DNA of 64,000 nt from Rhizobiaceae bacterium (lineage in GTDB: Bacteria; Pseudomonadota; Alphaproteobacteria; Rhizobiales; Rhizobiaceae): positions 1 through 64,000 of the forward strand of contig JACVCH010000018.1 in assembly GCA_016742175.1 (NCBI GenBank), read 5' to 3'. The position numbers and the translations under genes were made by a program. Each line of letters starts with the position of its first letter. Position 1 is the stretch's first letter. The notes beneath the pieces were generated by a model. It had not been told where the DNA came from. It saw only the letters and a program-made list of their open reading frames with translations, and did no database searches. This document shows, piece after piece, positions 43,080-52,011 of the stretch.

Positions 43080-44090
43080 TCAGCCGCCGGTCACGCTCAT
43101 ATGCCGGGAGACGGACGGCCGGTTGGTGCGCCGGTCGATGATGAAGTCGTGGCCCTTGGGCTTGCGCCCGATCGCTTCGTCGATCGCGCTCGACAGGAGG
43201 TCGTTGCCTTCCGAGGCGCGCAGCGGAGCCCTTAAGTCGGCGGCGTCGTCCTGGCCGAGGCACATATAGAGCGTGCCGGTGCAGGTGAGGCGAACCCGGT
43301 TGCAGCTTTCGCAGAAATTGTGCGTCATTGGCGTGATGAAGCCGAGCCGTCCGCCGGTCTCCGCCACCTCGACATAGCGCGCGGGCCCGCCGGTCTTGAA
43401 CGGGATGTCGGTAAAGGTGAACTGGCGTTCGAGCTGCGCGCGCAGGAGCGACAGCGGCAGATACTGGTCGGTCCGGTCCTCGTCGATCTCGCCCATCGGC
43501 ATTGTCTCGATGACCGTCATGTCCATGCCGCGGCCATGCGCCCAGCGCAGCATGGCGGGGATTTCGTGGTCGTTGAAGCCCTTGAGCGCCACGGCGTTGA
43601 TCTTGATCTTCAGCCCCGCCGCCTGCGCGGCATCGATGCCGGCCATGACCTTGGAGATGTCGCCCCAGCGGGTGATCTGACGAAACTTCGTCGGGTCGAG
43701 CGTATCGAGCGAGACGTTGATCCGCCTGACGCCGCATTCGGCGAGCTCGGCCGCGAAGCGCTGGAGCTGCGAGCCATTGGTGGTCAGCGTCAATTCCTCG
43801 AGCGCGCCGCTCTCGATGTGGCGCGAGAGGTCGCGGACGAGGTGCATGATGTTCTTGCGCACCAGTGGCTCGCCGCCGGTCAGACGCAGCTTCTTCACGC
43901 CCTTTTCGATGAAGACTGTGCAGAGCCGGTCGAGTTCCTCGAGGCTGAGAAGGTCGCGCTTGGGCAGGAAGGTCATGTCTTCCGCCATGCAATAGGTGCA
44001 GCGGAAGTCGCAGCGATCCGTCACCGAGACGCGCAGATAGGAGATCGCGCGCCCGAACGGGTCGATCATGCTGGTGTCGCCGAGCTTCAT
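43080..44090 (-). CDS. moaA: GTP 3',8-cyclase (molybdenum cofactor biosynthesis protein A)
   Basis: 336 residues, radical SAM enzyme for the first step of molybdopterin synthesis. Cys27, Cys31 and Cys34 ([10 protein letters not shown]) bind the SAM cluster, and the C-terminal [13 protein letters not shown] plus a further Cys bind the second Fe-S cluster. It ends with the conserved Gly-Gly. The ATG at 44090 has GAAGG 8 bases upstream and fits family starts (DPFGR at residue 10-14); an ATG at 44111 is the alternative. Partner moaC is not in the window. Confidence 0.95.
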   Translation of the reverse strand: MKLGDTSMIDPFGRAISYLRVSVTDRCDFRCTYCMAEDMTFLPKRDLLSLEELDRLCTVFIEKGVKKLRLTGGEPLVRKNIMHLVRDLSRHIESGALEELTLTTNGSQLQRFAAELAECGVRRINVSLDTLDPTKFRQITRWGDISKVMAGIDAAQAAGLKIKINAVALKGFNDHEIPAMLRWAHGRGMDMTVIETMPMGEIDEDRTDQYLPLSLLRAQLERQFTFTDIPFKTGGPARYVEVAETGGRLGFITPMTHNFCESCNRVRLTCTGTLYMCLGQDDAADLRAPLRASEGNDLLSSAIDEAIGRKPKGHDFIIDRRTNRPSVSRHMSVTGG

Positions 44091-44221
44091 GCCGTTGCCT
44101 TCGATGCCCATTCCGTCAATTTCGTGATCTTTTGTCCCGCGCGCAAGCCCGATGCGCCGAAAGTCTGGCGCATGACGATGAATTGAGGCATTCGGATGGG
44201 AAAGAGCGAAGAGGATTTCAC

Positions 44222-44572
44222 ATGCGGCCACCATCGGAATTGCGCGTCTCGAAGGACCGGCGGCTGCTGACCGTTCTCTTCGACAACCACGCGCCGATCC
44301 CGCTCGAAGCGGAGTTCCTGCGCGTCGTCTCGCCGTCCGCCGAAGTGCAGGGCCACTCGCCCGAACAGCGCGTGACCGTGCCGGGCAAGCGCAACGTCGC
44401 GATCTCGAAAATGGAGCCGGTCGGCAACTACGCCGTGCGCATCGTCTTCGACGACGGGCACGACACCGGCATCTTCACCTGGGATTACCTGCACACGCTC
44501 GGCCACGAGAAGGACACGCGCTGGCAGGCTTATCTCGACGAGCTGGCGGCGAAGCACCTGTCGCGGGATTAG
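44222..44572 (+). CDS. DUF971 family protein
   Basis: 116 residues, a small beta-rich domain with [34 protein letters not shown] and the C-terminal [25 protein letters not shown], which match DUF971 (also the N-terminal domain of gamma-butyrobetaine hydroxylase). Stand-alone members occur near Fe-S or molybdopterin genes, as here beside moaA. The function is unsettled. GAAGAGG precedes the ATG. Its stop overlaps that of the convergent MarR gene by four bases. Confidence 0.85.
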   Translation: MRPPSELRVSKDRRLLTVLFDNHAPIPLEAEFLRVVSPSAEVQGHSPEQRVTVPGKRNVAISKMEPVGNYAVRIVFDDGHDTGIFTWDYLHTLGHEKDTRWQAYLDELAAKHLSRD

Positions 44573-45030
44573 TCTTCCTTCAGCGCCTCGCTGATCCGGC
44601 GCATCTGGTCGCCGAGGCGCTCGCACTGGTCGGGGGTCGATTGCGCCATGACGCGGTCGAGGAGCGCGGCGTAGATCTCCATCGCCGCCATTAGCCGCGC
44701 CTCGCCCTCGTCGGTGAGGTAGAGCCGCAGGACGCGGCGGTCGTTCTCGTCGGGGTCGCGGCGCAGCAAGCCCTGGCTTTCGAGCTGCGGCAGCAGCATC
44801 GTGATGTTCGAGCGGCCGACGAGCAGCCGGCGCGCGAGATCGTGCTGCGACAGGCCGGGATGCCGGTAGAGGTTCATCAGGACGTCGAGCTGGCCGATCT
44901 TCAGCGGCGCGATCGCCTTGGCGAGTTCGCGCACCACGGCGCGCTCGGCCCGCACGACCGCGATCCAGTTGCGGAACCGGGGATTGTCCCAGGGCAGGCG
45001 CGGGGCGTCGGTCGGCTTCGTTACGGTCAA
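44569..45030 (-). CDS. MarR-family regulator
   Basis: 153 residues. Winged-helix part: LKIGQLDVLMNLYRHPGLSQHDLARRLLVGRSNITMLLPQLESQGLLRRDPDENDRRVLRLYLTDEG. A single Cys lies in the C-terminal dimer helix (DQCERL). It is translated after the rhodanese gene with an ATGA overlap, so the two products are made together. This coupling suggests it might respond to sulfur or persulfide stress, but that is only inference. Confidence 0.87.
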   Translation of the reverse strand: MTVTKPTDAPRLPWDNPRFRNWIAVVRAERAVVRELAKAIAPLKIGQLDVLMNLYRHPGLSQHDLARRLLVGRSNITMLLPQLESQGLLRRDPDENDRRVLRLYLTDEGEARLMAAMEIYAALLDRVMAQSTPDQCERLGDQMRRISEALKED

Positions 45031-45425
45031 GGCTTGCGCTCGACCGGCGGATCATAAGGCAGGCCGGCCGCCTTCCAGGCGCCGAACCCGCCCTCGATAT
45101 GCTTGACGGCGGTTAGCCCCATGTCCTGCGCGGTCTTGGTGGCGAGCGCGGAGCGCAGGCCCCCGGCACAGAAGAAGACGAACGTCTTGCCGCTGGCAAA
45201 GACTGGCTTGTGGTAGGGACTTTCCGGATCGATCCAGAATTCCAGCATGCCACGCGGCGCATGCAGCGTGTGCGGAATGCGCCCCTCGCGGTCGAGTTCG
45301 CGCGGATCGCGGATGTCGACCAGCACGACGTCGTCGCGCGCGGCGAGTTCCTGCGCCTCGGCAGGCGATACCGCCTCGATTTCGGCATTGGCTTCTTCGA
45401 GCAATGCCTTATAGCCCTTTTTCAT
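45027..45425 (-). CDS. Rhodanese-domain sulfurtransferase
   Basis: 132 residues, one rhodanese domain with catalytic Cys86 in FFCAGGLRSALA and the CH2A-like DIRDPRELDREGRIPHTLHAPRGMLEF. The active-site loop CAGGLRS is six residues plus Cys, as in single-domain thiosulfate sulfurtransferases. GGAGGC lies upstream of the ATG. The gene is transcribed ahead of a MarR gene, which it overlaps. Confidence 0.88.
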   Translation of the reverse strand: MKKGYKALLEEANAEIEAVSPAEAQELAARDDVVLVDIRDPRELDREGRIPHTLHAPRGMLEFWIDPESPYHKPVFASGKTFVFFCAGGLRSALATKTAQDMGLTAVKHIEGGFGAWKAAGLPYDPPVERKP

Positions 45426-45494
45426 GGCAGGCCTCCTGACCTGCCGATGATGGCCGGGCGGAAGCGCCAGCGCAAGACGCCCCCGCGCGCCCCG

Positions 45495-47114
45495 TCAGCC
45501 GAGGTTCAGTTCCTTGAAGAAGTCGTTGCCCTTGTCGTCGATGACGATGAAGGCGGGGAAGTCCTCGACCTCGATGCGCCAGATCGCTTCCATACCGAGT
45601 TCGGGATACTCGACGACTTCCACTCGTCTGATGCAGTCCTGCGCCAGGCGCGCGGCGGGACCGCCGATCGAGCCGAGATAGAACCCGCCATGGCTGCCGC
45701 AGGCCTCGCGCACCTGGCGCGAGCGGTTGCCCTTGGCGAGCATCACCATCGACCCGCCGAAGGACTGGAACTGGTCGACATAGCTGTCCATGCGTCCCGC
45801 CGTCGTCGGCCCGAACGAGCCCGAGGCATAACCGGCAGGTGTCTTTGCCGGGCCGGCATAGTAGATCGGATGGTTCTTGAAATAGTCCGGCATCGGCTCG
45901 CCGGCTTCGAGACGTTCGCGGATCTTGGCATGGGCGAGATCGCGGGCGACGATGATCGGGCCGGTCAGCGACACGCGGGTCTTGACCGGCTGGGCGGAGA
46001 GGATCTTCAGGATCTCGCCCATCGGCTGGTTGAGGTCGACCTTCACCACATGCGAGGTCAGCTTCTCCTCGTCGATGTCGGGCATGTAGCGGGCCGGGTT
46101 GGTCTCCAGTTCCTCGAGAAAAATGCCGTCCTTCGTGATCTTGCCCTTGGCCTGGCGGTCGGCCGAGCAGGAGACGCCGAGCCCGATCGGCAGCGAAGCG
46201 CCGTGGCGGGGCAGGCGGATGACGCGCACGTCGTGGCAGAAATATTTGCCGCCGAACTGCGCGCCGACACCCATCGCCTGCGTCATCTTGTGGACCTCGG
46301 CTTCCATTTCGAGGTCGCGGAAGGCGTGGCCGGTCTCGCTGCCCGAGGTCGGCAGGCCGTCGAGATAGCGCGTCGAGGCGAGCTTGACGGTCTTGAGGTT
46401 CATCTCAGCCGACGTACCGCCGATGACGATCGCCAGGTGATAGGGCGGGCAAGCGGCGGTGCCGAGCGTCAGTATCTTTTCCTTGAGGAAATCGAGCAGC
46501 CGGTCGCGCGTCATCAGCGACGGCGTGCCCTGGTAGAGGAAGGTCTTGTTGGCCGAGCCGCCGCCCTTGGCGACGAACAGGAATTTGTAGGCGTCCTCGC
46601 CATCCTCGTAGATGTCGATCTGCGCCGGCAGGTTGTTCCTGGTGTTCTTCTCTTCGAACATCGTCAGCGGCGCGAGCTGCGAATAGCGCAGGTTCTTCTT
46701 CTCATAGGCGTCGAGCACGCCCTGGCCGAGCGCATCGGCATCGCCGCCCTCGGTCCAGACGCGCCGGCCCTTCTTGCCCATGATGATCGCCGTGCCGGTA
46801 TCCTGGCACATCGGCAGGACGCCGCCGGCGGCGATGTTGGCGTTCTTCAGGAGATCGTAGGCGACGAAGCGATCATTGTCGGTCGCTTCCGGGTCTTCGA
46901 GAATCGCGGCAAGCTGCTTCAGATGGCCGGGGCGAAGCAGATGGTTGATGTCCGCAAAGGCGGTTTCCGACAGGAGGCGCAGGCCCTCGGCGTCGACCGT
47001 CAGGATTTCCTGGCCGCGGAAGGTGTCGACGCTGACATGGTCGGAGGTCAGCTTGCGATAGGGCGTTTCGTCGGCTGCGAGGGGGAAAAGCTCGGCGCTT
47101 GCGTAGTCGGCCAT
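45495..47114 (-). CDS. fumA: Class I fumarate hydratase (iron-sulfur)
   Basis: 539 residues; hydrates fumarate to malate in the TCA cycle. Cys103 ([10 protein letters not shown]), Cys222 (TAACPPYH) and Cys316 (VSCSADRQ) correspond exactly, with a constant offset of 30, to the three [4Fe-4S] ligands of the Leishmania enzyme (133, 252, 346). Domain 2 with [20 protein letters not shown] is complete. The cluster makes it oxygen-sensitive, unlike class II FumC, which may be encoded elsewhere. It is a single gene diverging from the L,D-transpeptidase across 289 bases. Confidence 0.93.
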   Translation of the reverse strand: MADYASAELFPLAADETPYRKLTSDHVSVDTFRGQEILTVDAEGLRLLSETAFADINHLLRPGHLKQLAAILEDPEATDNDRFVAYDLLKNANIAAGGVLPMCQDTGTAIIMGKKGRRVWTEGGDADALGQGVLDAYEKKNLRYSQLAPLTMFEEKNTRNNLPAQIDIYEDGEDAYKFLFVAKGGGSANKTFLYQGTPSLMTRDRLLDFLKEKILTLGTAACPPYHLAIVIGGTSAEMNLKTVKLASTRYLDGLPTSGSETGHAFRDLEMEAEVHKMTQAMGVGAQFGGKYFCHDVRVIRLPRHGASLPIGLGVSCSADRQAKGKITKDGIFLEELETNPARYMPDIDEEKLTSHVVKVDLNQPMGEILKILSAQPVKTRVSLTGPIIVARDLAHAKIRERLEAGEPMPDYFKNHPIYYAGPAKTPAGYASGSFGPTTAGRMDSYVDQFQSFGGSMVMLAKGNRSRQVREACGSHGGFYLGSIGGPAARLAQDCIRRVEVVEYPELGMEAIWRIEVEDFPAFIVIDDKGNDFFKELNLG

Positions 47115-47403
47115 CGGCGAAGGGTCTCCGGAAACGAACAGGTTGGCAGGCTCTTAAAGCCTTTCGCGCCCGGATTGAAGTCTGCCTTTAGGCCGAGGCC
47201 AAAGCGTTGTATTCCTGCAATGGTCGCCGCAAAACCGGCCCGAAGGGTGCCGGATGCCTTGAACAGGACGCTCCGTCATCCTTAGCATCCTCGTCGTGGC
47301 GGGCGAGAGTTTGCGATTTGGAAACCATATCGGGTCCAGTGTCGGACCCTGTATTCGCCGGCCACGCCGCGCGCGACTGGAACTCTCGAACGGATTGGAC
47401 GAC

Positions 47404-49491
47404 ATGATCAAGCGTATGCGCCTTCGGGCTCTGGCCCTGACCTCAACCGCGCTCGCGGCGTCGCTCCTGACCGGCGTGGAGAGCGCTTCCGCGCAAGGCT
47501 TCTTCGAGCGCCTGTTCAACCAGCCGCCGCGCCGCTATGTCGAGCCGCAATACCAGCAGCAATATCCGCAGGCGCCGGCCCAGCAGCAGGTTCGCCGCGC
47601 CGCACCACCGCAGGCCCCGCGCGTGACGGGCCCGCAATATTTCACCTACAAGACCGATGCGCTGACGAAGGTGAACTTCGCCGCGATCTCGATCGATCCG
47701 GCGCTGGTGAATTCGGGTATCGACCACGGCACGGTCGGCGCGACGACGCAGGGCGCGCCCGTTTCGTCGCGCACGGTCACCGTTGCCGGCGGCAGCCTGG
47801 AAGAGGCGGTCGAGAAGGCGCTGGAAGGCAACGAGACGCGCGGCGAGCAGCGTCGCCGGATGGCCGCGCGCGACGACAGGGCGGCCCCGTCGGTCGTCGG
47901 CGCCAATCCGACACTGGAGATCGACGTTCGCAGGCAGGCGCCGAAGCCCGCAAAGGTGACGGCGGCGACGATCGCCGGTTCGCTCGACGATCTCGCGACG
48001 TTCGATTTCTACGCCGAGCAGGCGATCGGCGATGCCGTCGTGGCGCATTATTCGAAGCACCCGCAGATGATCTGGTCCGATGGCGGGCGCGTCAATCCGG
48101 CGGCGCGCGACGTGCTGCGGGAACTGGCGAGCGCCGACGATTACGGGCTCAACCCCGGCGACTACGCCGTCTCGATGCCGCGCGCGAACGACGAGGCGGC
48201 GCTGGCGCGATTCGAAATGGCGCTGTCGGCGCGCATGCTGCGCTATGCGCGCGACATCCATGCCGGACGCGTCGATCCGAACCGCATCTCCGGCTATCAC
48301 GATTTCGAACTGAAGACGGTGAACTACGCCGGCCTCCTGTCGAAGCTCTCCGGAGGCGACGACGCGCGCGATGCGCTGCGCGCGCTCCATCCGCAGAACG
48401 AATTCTACAAGGCCATGCAGGTCGAGCTCGAGGAGCTTCGCGCCAGCGAGGAGAAGAGCATCGTCATCGCGCCGGGCACGTTCATCCGGCCGGGCCAGAC
48501 GAATTCCGAACTGCCGAAAATCCTCGCCGTGATCGAGAAAGAAGCGGACCAGTCCTTCCTCGCCCAGCACGCGACTGCGATCGAACTCAACCGCGCCAGC
48601 CAGATCTATTCGGACGATCTGGTCGCCGTCATCAAGGCGGCGCAGGAAAAGCGCGGTCTGCAGGTCGACGGCATCATCGGCCCACGCACGGTCACGGCGT
48701 TCGCCGGCGAATCGAAGGCCGCGCGGATCGAGAAGGTGAAGCTCGCGATGGAGCAGCTTCGCTGGATGCCGTCGGATTTCGGCGACCGCTACGTGTTCCT
48801 CAACGCGCCGTCGGCAATGGCTAGCTATGTCGAGGGCGGGGCCGAGAAGCTAGCGATGCGCACGGTCGTCGGCACCAAGGCGACGCAGACCTACTTCTTC
48901 CAGGACGAGATCTCCTATGTCGAGTTCCACCCCTATTGGGGCGTGCCGCGCTCGATCATCGTCAACAAGTACCTGCCCAAGCTCTACGCCGACCCGTCCT
49001 ATCTCGATCGTTCCGGCTTCGAGGTGACGGACCAGCAGGGCCGCCAGATCTCGTCCTCGGCGATCGACTGGACGCGCTACGGCGCCAACATCCCCTTCAA
49101 CGTGCGCCAGCGGCCGGGCCCGAGCAACGCGCTCGGCGAGTTGAAGATCATGTTCCCGAACAAGCACGCGATCTACATGCACGACACGCCCGACCGGCAT
49201 CTCTTCAGCCGCGACAACCGCGCGCTGTCCAATGGCTGCGTGCGCCTCGAAGACCCGCGCGCCATGGCGGCGGCGGTGCTCGGCTGGGATCGTGCAGAGG
49301 TCGACGCGCGCCTGGCAGGCCAGCACGGCCGCGACAATCTGAAGGAGAACGTGCCGGTTTACGTCTCCTACTTCACGGCATGGCCGGAAGCCGGCGGCAA
49401 GATGGGCTACTATCCCGACGTCTACGACCGCGACCTGAAGACGCGCGAGGCGATGGAGCGCATCGAAGCGGCGAGGGCGCCGTCGATCTGA
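47404..49491 (+). CDS. L,D-transpeptidase, YcbB/LdtD-like
   Basis: 695 residues. Signal peptide LRALALTSTALAASLLTGVESASAQ (about 6-29), then a Pro/Gln-rich stretch (about 45-80), a long scaffold, a peptidoglycan-binding domain (VDGIIGPRTVTAF, about 423) and a C-terminal YkuD catalytic domain with IYMHDTP and LSNGCVRLEDP, catalytic Cys612. It makes 3-3 cross-links in periplasmic peptidoglycan or attaches proteins to it. The ATG at 47404 is preferred over a longer frame lacking a signal sequence. The N-terminal region of about 200 residues has no recognised domain. Confidence 0.9.
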   Translation: MIKRMRLRALALTSTALAASLLTGVESASAQGFFERLFNQPPRRYVEPQYQQQYPQAPAQQQVRRAAPPQAPRVTGPQYFTYKTDALTKVNFAAISIDPALVNSGIDHGTVGATTQGAPVSSRTVTVAGGSLEEAVEKALEGNETRGEQRRRMAARDDRAAPSVVGANPTLEIDVRRQAPKPAKVTAATIAGSLDDLATFDFYAEQAIGDAVVAHYSKHPQMIWSDGGRVNPAARDVLRELASADDYGLNPGDYAVSMPRANDEAALARFEMALSARMLRYARDIHAGRVDPNRISGYHDFELKTVNYAGLLSKLSGGDDARDALRALHPQNEFYKAMQVELEELRASEEKSIVIAPGTFIRPGQTNSELPKILAVIEKEADQSFLAQHATAIELNRASQIYSDDLVAVIKAAQEKRGLQVDGIIGPRTVTAFAGESKAARIEKVKLAMEQLRWMPSDFGDRYVFLNAPSAMASYVEGGAEKLAMRTVVGTKATQTYFFQDEISYVEFHPYWGVPRSIIVNKYLPKLYADPSYLDRSGFEVTDQQGRQISSSAIDWTRYGANIPFNVRQRPGPSNALGELKIMFPNKHAIYMHDTPDRHLFSRDNRALSNGCVRLEDPRAMAAAVLGWDRAEVDARLAGQHGRDNLKENVPVYVSYFTAWPEAGGKMGYYPDVYDRDLKTREAMERIEAARAPSI

Positions 49492-49632
49492 CGGCGTTCG
49501 GCAGGCAGCAAGTCGCGAGCCCGAAGCATCCCGTTTCGAACCGGCAAGGGTTCGCAAGCCCGACCGGGCGTCGCGCGGCCAGCGCGCCCCATCGGAGGCG
49601 TGAGCGAAGCGAACTGCCGTGAGATAAACAAA

Positions 49633-49707
49633 TGGTGGGCGCGACAGGGATTGAACCTGTGACCCTTCGCGTGTGAAGCGAATGCTCTCCCGCTGAGCTA
49701 CGCGCCC
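49633..49707 (-). tRNA. tRNA-Val (anticodon CAC)
   Basis: Reads on the minus strand as a full cloverleaf of 75 nt with an encoded CCA end: acceptor stem GGGCGCG/CGCGCCC, D-arm GCUC...GAGC, anticodon stem UUCGC/GCGAA with loop UUCACAC (anticodon CAC), and T-arm ACAGG-UUCAAUC-CCUGU. All stems pair perfectly. The anticodon decodes GUG. It is a possible integration target, but no integrase is nearby. Confidence 0.97.
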
Positions 49708-49780
49708 ATGAGCGCCAGGCGCTCAAAGTCGTCCGGCGGACCGAACGTGGCCCGCGTATAGGAGCATCCGGCCGGTTCCG

Positions 49781-50482
49781 TCAAGCGGTCTTGGAGCGGG
49801 GCGAGGTTGCCGCTGCGATCAGCCGGTCGGCAAGCTCGACCGTCAGCTCGTCGAAATGCGAAATGATGTGCGACGGCTCGAATTCGCGCACGTGCTTGTC
49901 GGTGTAGCCGAAGTCCACGGCGACGACGGGAATGCCCGCGGCTTTCGCCGTTCTGATGTCGGTCTCGGAATCGCCGACCATGATGGCGCGTTCCGGATTG
50001 CCGCCGGCGCGCGCAATCGTCTCAACCAGGTGGCGCGGGTCGGGCTTGCGGAAGGCGAACGTGTCCTGGCCGCAGATGGCGCGGAAGCGCTCGGTGAGAC
50101 CCAGCCCCTGCATCAGCCGCGTCGAGTGCAGCTCGAACTTGTTGGTGCAGATCGCCGTCAGGTAGCCGGCATCGTCGAACCGGTCGAGCGCGGCGACGAC
50201 GCCCTCATAGGGCTGCGATTCGCCGGGCATGTTCGAGCCGTAATGCTCGATGAACGTGTCGAGTAGATCCTTGAGGCGCTCGTCGGATAGGACGCGCTGC
50301 TGCGCCGCATAGGCGCGCTCGATCATCACCTTGCCGCCCATGCCGACGAAGCGGCGGAACTCGGCGGGCCCGGCGACGGTCATGCCGTCGAGCGCCAGGC
50401 AATGATTGAGGCTCGCCATCAGGTCAGGCGCGGTGTCGACAAGCGTGCCGTCGAGATCGAAGACAATGATGGGAGCGGTCAT
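49781..50482 (-). CDS. gph: Phosphoglycolate phosphatase (HAD family)
   Basis: 233 residues; HAD-like phosphatase with motif I VFDLDGTLVDT (6-16), motif II Thr/Ser region AICTNK, and motifs III/IV FRKPDPRHL and MVGDSETDIRTAKAAG. Phosphoglycolate arises from DNA repair of 3'-phosphoglycolate ends and from oxygenase reactions; related HAD phosphatases cannot be excluded. ATG at 50482 is used; an ATG four codons upstream (50494) is equally possible, as neither has a clear ribosome binding site. It diverges from rpiA. Confidence 0.9.
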   Translation of the reverse strand: MTAPIIVFDLDGTLVDTAPDLMASLNHCLALDGMTVAGPAEFRRFVGMGGKVMIERAYAAQQRVLSDERLKDLLDTFIEHYGSNMPGESQPYEGVVAALDRFDDAGYLTAICTNKFELHSTRLMQGLGLTERFRAICGQDTFAFRKPDPRHLVETIARAGGNPERAIMVGDSETDIRTAKAAGIPVVAVDFGYTDKHVREFEPSHIISHFDELTVELADRLIAAATSPRSKTA

Positions 50483-50605
50483 CGGATGGTCCATTGGCTT
50501 GCGTTGCGGTCGGTCTAGCTTGGCCATGGGGCGCGCGCAAGGCAGGGACGGTTTGCCAGCGCGGGCGAAGATGATAAACGGCGTCCTGCAATCAAGGAGC
50601 GGGAC

Positions 50606-51301
50606 ATGGATGCGCGAGCGCTGAAGATCGAAGCGGCACGGGTCGCCCTTTCCCATGTGGAAGACGGCATGAAGCTCGGCATCGGCACGGGCTCGACCGC
50701 CGAGGAATTCGTGCGTCTGCTCGCGGTTCGGGTTTCCGACGGGCTCAAGATCATCGGCGTGCCGACCTCGGAACGCACGGCCGAGCTTTGCCGCGATCTG
50801 GGCGTGCCGCTCGCGACGCTCGACGACGAACCGGCGCTCGACCTCACCATCGACGGCGCGGACGAGATCGGGCCCGGCCTGTCGCTCGTCAAGGGCGGCG
50901 GCGGGGCGCTCCTGCGCGAAAAGATCGTCGCCTTCGCCTCGAAGCGCATGATCGTGATCGCCGACGCCTCCAAGGTCGTCGACACGCTCGGCAAGTTCCC
51001 GCTGCCGATCGAGGTCAATCCGTTCGGCCTCGGCGCGACGCGCATCGCCATCGAGAAGGCGGCCGGCCGGCGCGGACTGACGGGCGAAATCAGGCTTCGC
51101 GAAAAGAATGGCGAGCGTTTCGTCACCGATGGCGGCCATGTCATTCTCGACGCATCTTTTGGCCGTATTCCCGATCCACTGGCACTTTCGGATGCGCTTC
51201 ACGCGATCCCCGGCGTCGTGGAGCATGGGCTGTTCCTGGGACTTGCCGATCTGGCGGTGGTCGCCGAACCGGATGGCGTGAAGACGATCGACGGCGTATA
51301 G
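50606..51301 (+). CDS. rpiA: Ribose-5-phosphate isomerase A
   Basis: 231 residues; interconverts ribose 5-phosphate and ribulose 5-phosphate. [12 protein letters not shown] (about 24-35), the catalytic region [30 protein letters not shown], and [17 protein letters not shown] are the family motifs. AAGGAG lies 7-8 bases before the ATG. It is followed by a DUF2059 gene, 54 bases downstream, and then gor, the usual order in Hyphomicrobiales. Confidence 0.96.
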   Translation: MDARALKIEAARVALSHVEDGMKLGIGTGSTAEEFVRLLAVRVSDGLKIIGVPTSERTAELCRDLGVPLATLDDEPALDLTIDGADEIGPGLSLVKGGGGALLREKIVAFASKRMIVIADASKVVDTLGKFPLPIEVNPFGLGATRIAIEKAAGRRGLTGEIRLREKNGERFVTDGGHVILDASFGRIPDPLALSDALHAIPGVVEHGLFLGLADLAVVAEPDGVKTIDGV

Positions 51302-51355
51302 GCGTCGTCAAGAAGAACGAGCGGCGCGGGCGCGCCGGCAAAGAGGAGATTGGAC

Positions 51356-51910
51356 ATGAATTTCAGGTATGCGGGCATCGCCCTTGCCGTCGGTGCAGCC
51401 ATCGCGCTCGGTTCGGCCATGGGCCCGGCCGCGTCGCAGGAGCCTTCGGAAAGCCATCTCGCCGCAGCGCGCGAGGCGGTCGACGCGGTCGGCATGACCG
51501 ACGAGTTCGACAACATCCTGCCGCAGGCCGCGATGGCGCTGAAGAACGAGCTGACCCAGAAGAACCCCGACCAGGTGAAGCTGATCTCCGATACGGTCGA
51601 CGAAAAGGCGATCGCGCTCGCGGCCCGCCGCGGCGACCTGGAGCGCGAGGCGGCCGCCGCCTACGCCCAGTTCTTCTCCGAAGAGGAACTGAACGAGATT
51701 TCGGCGTTCTACGCCTCGCCGACCGGTCAGAAATTCATCGAGACGCACCCGGAAGTGACGAATCAGGTCTTCCAGGCGGCCAATATCTGGCAGTCCGGCA
51801 TCGCCCGCGATCTCGCCCGCGACGTCGCCTCGGTCCTGCAGGGACAGGTGGCCGAGCCGCAGGGCGAAGCGGCGCCCGAAGCCGCGCCGGCGCCCGCCCA
51901 GTCCAACTGA
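51356..51910 (+). CDS. DUF2059 domain exported protein
   Basis: 184 residues. Signal peptide MNFRYAGIALAVGAAIALGSAMGPAAS (cut near residue 27-28), then a helical DUF2059 domain with FFSEEELNEISAFYASPTGQKFIETHPEVTNQ (about 103-134) and a low-complexity Glu/Ala/Pro tail (PEAAPAPAQ). It is periplasmic with no known function. AGAGGAG precedes the ATG at 7-base spacing. A rho-independent terminator follows the stop. Confidence 0.85.
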   Translation: MNFRYAGIALAVGAAIALGSAMGPAASQEPSESHLAAAREAVDAVGMTDEFDNILPQAAMALKNELTQKNPDQVKLISDTVDEKAIALAARRGDLEREAAAAYAQFFSEEELNEISAFYASPTGQKFIETHPEVTNQVFQAANIWQSGIARDLARDVASVLQGQVAEPQGEAAPEAAPAPAQSN

Positions 51911-51931
51911 GCGATCTTTCAGAGCGTGACG

Positions 51932-51961
51932 AGCCCGGCCCAGCGCCGGGCTTTTCTTTTG
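51932..51961 (+). terminator. Rho-independent terminator after the DUF2059 gene
   Basis: Stem AGCCCGGC/GCCGGGCT (51932-51939 and 51945-51952), loop of 5, followed by TTTCTTTT. It ends the rpiA-DUF2059 transcript; gor must then have its own promoter in the 50 bases that follow or be reached by read-through. Confidence 0.85.
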
Positions 51962-52011
51962 GGTGGTGCGGTCTTAAGGCTTGCGCCCGACACCTCAGGA
52001 AAGGCCGCCGC

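Noticed and set aside
45210-47285. Plus-strand frame of about 690 codons opposite fumarase
   Set aside because: No motifs; fumarase on the other strand has all three cluster cysteines.
47332-47349. Terminator or attenuator GGGTCC/GGACCC before the transpeptidase
   Set aside because: Only six pairs with a six-base loop and no T-tract; too weak to claim a function.
49492-49632. Coding extension or small gene between the transpeptidase and tRNA-Val
   Set aside because: Only short Arg/Ser-rich frames without ribosome binding site; looks like non-coding sequence.
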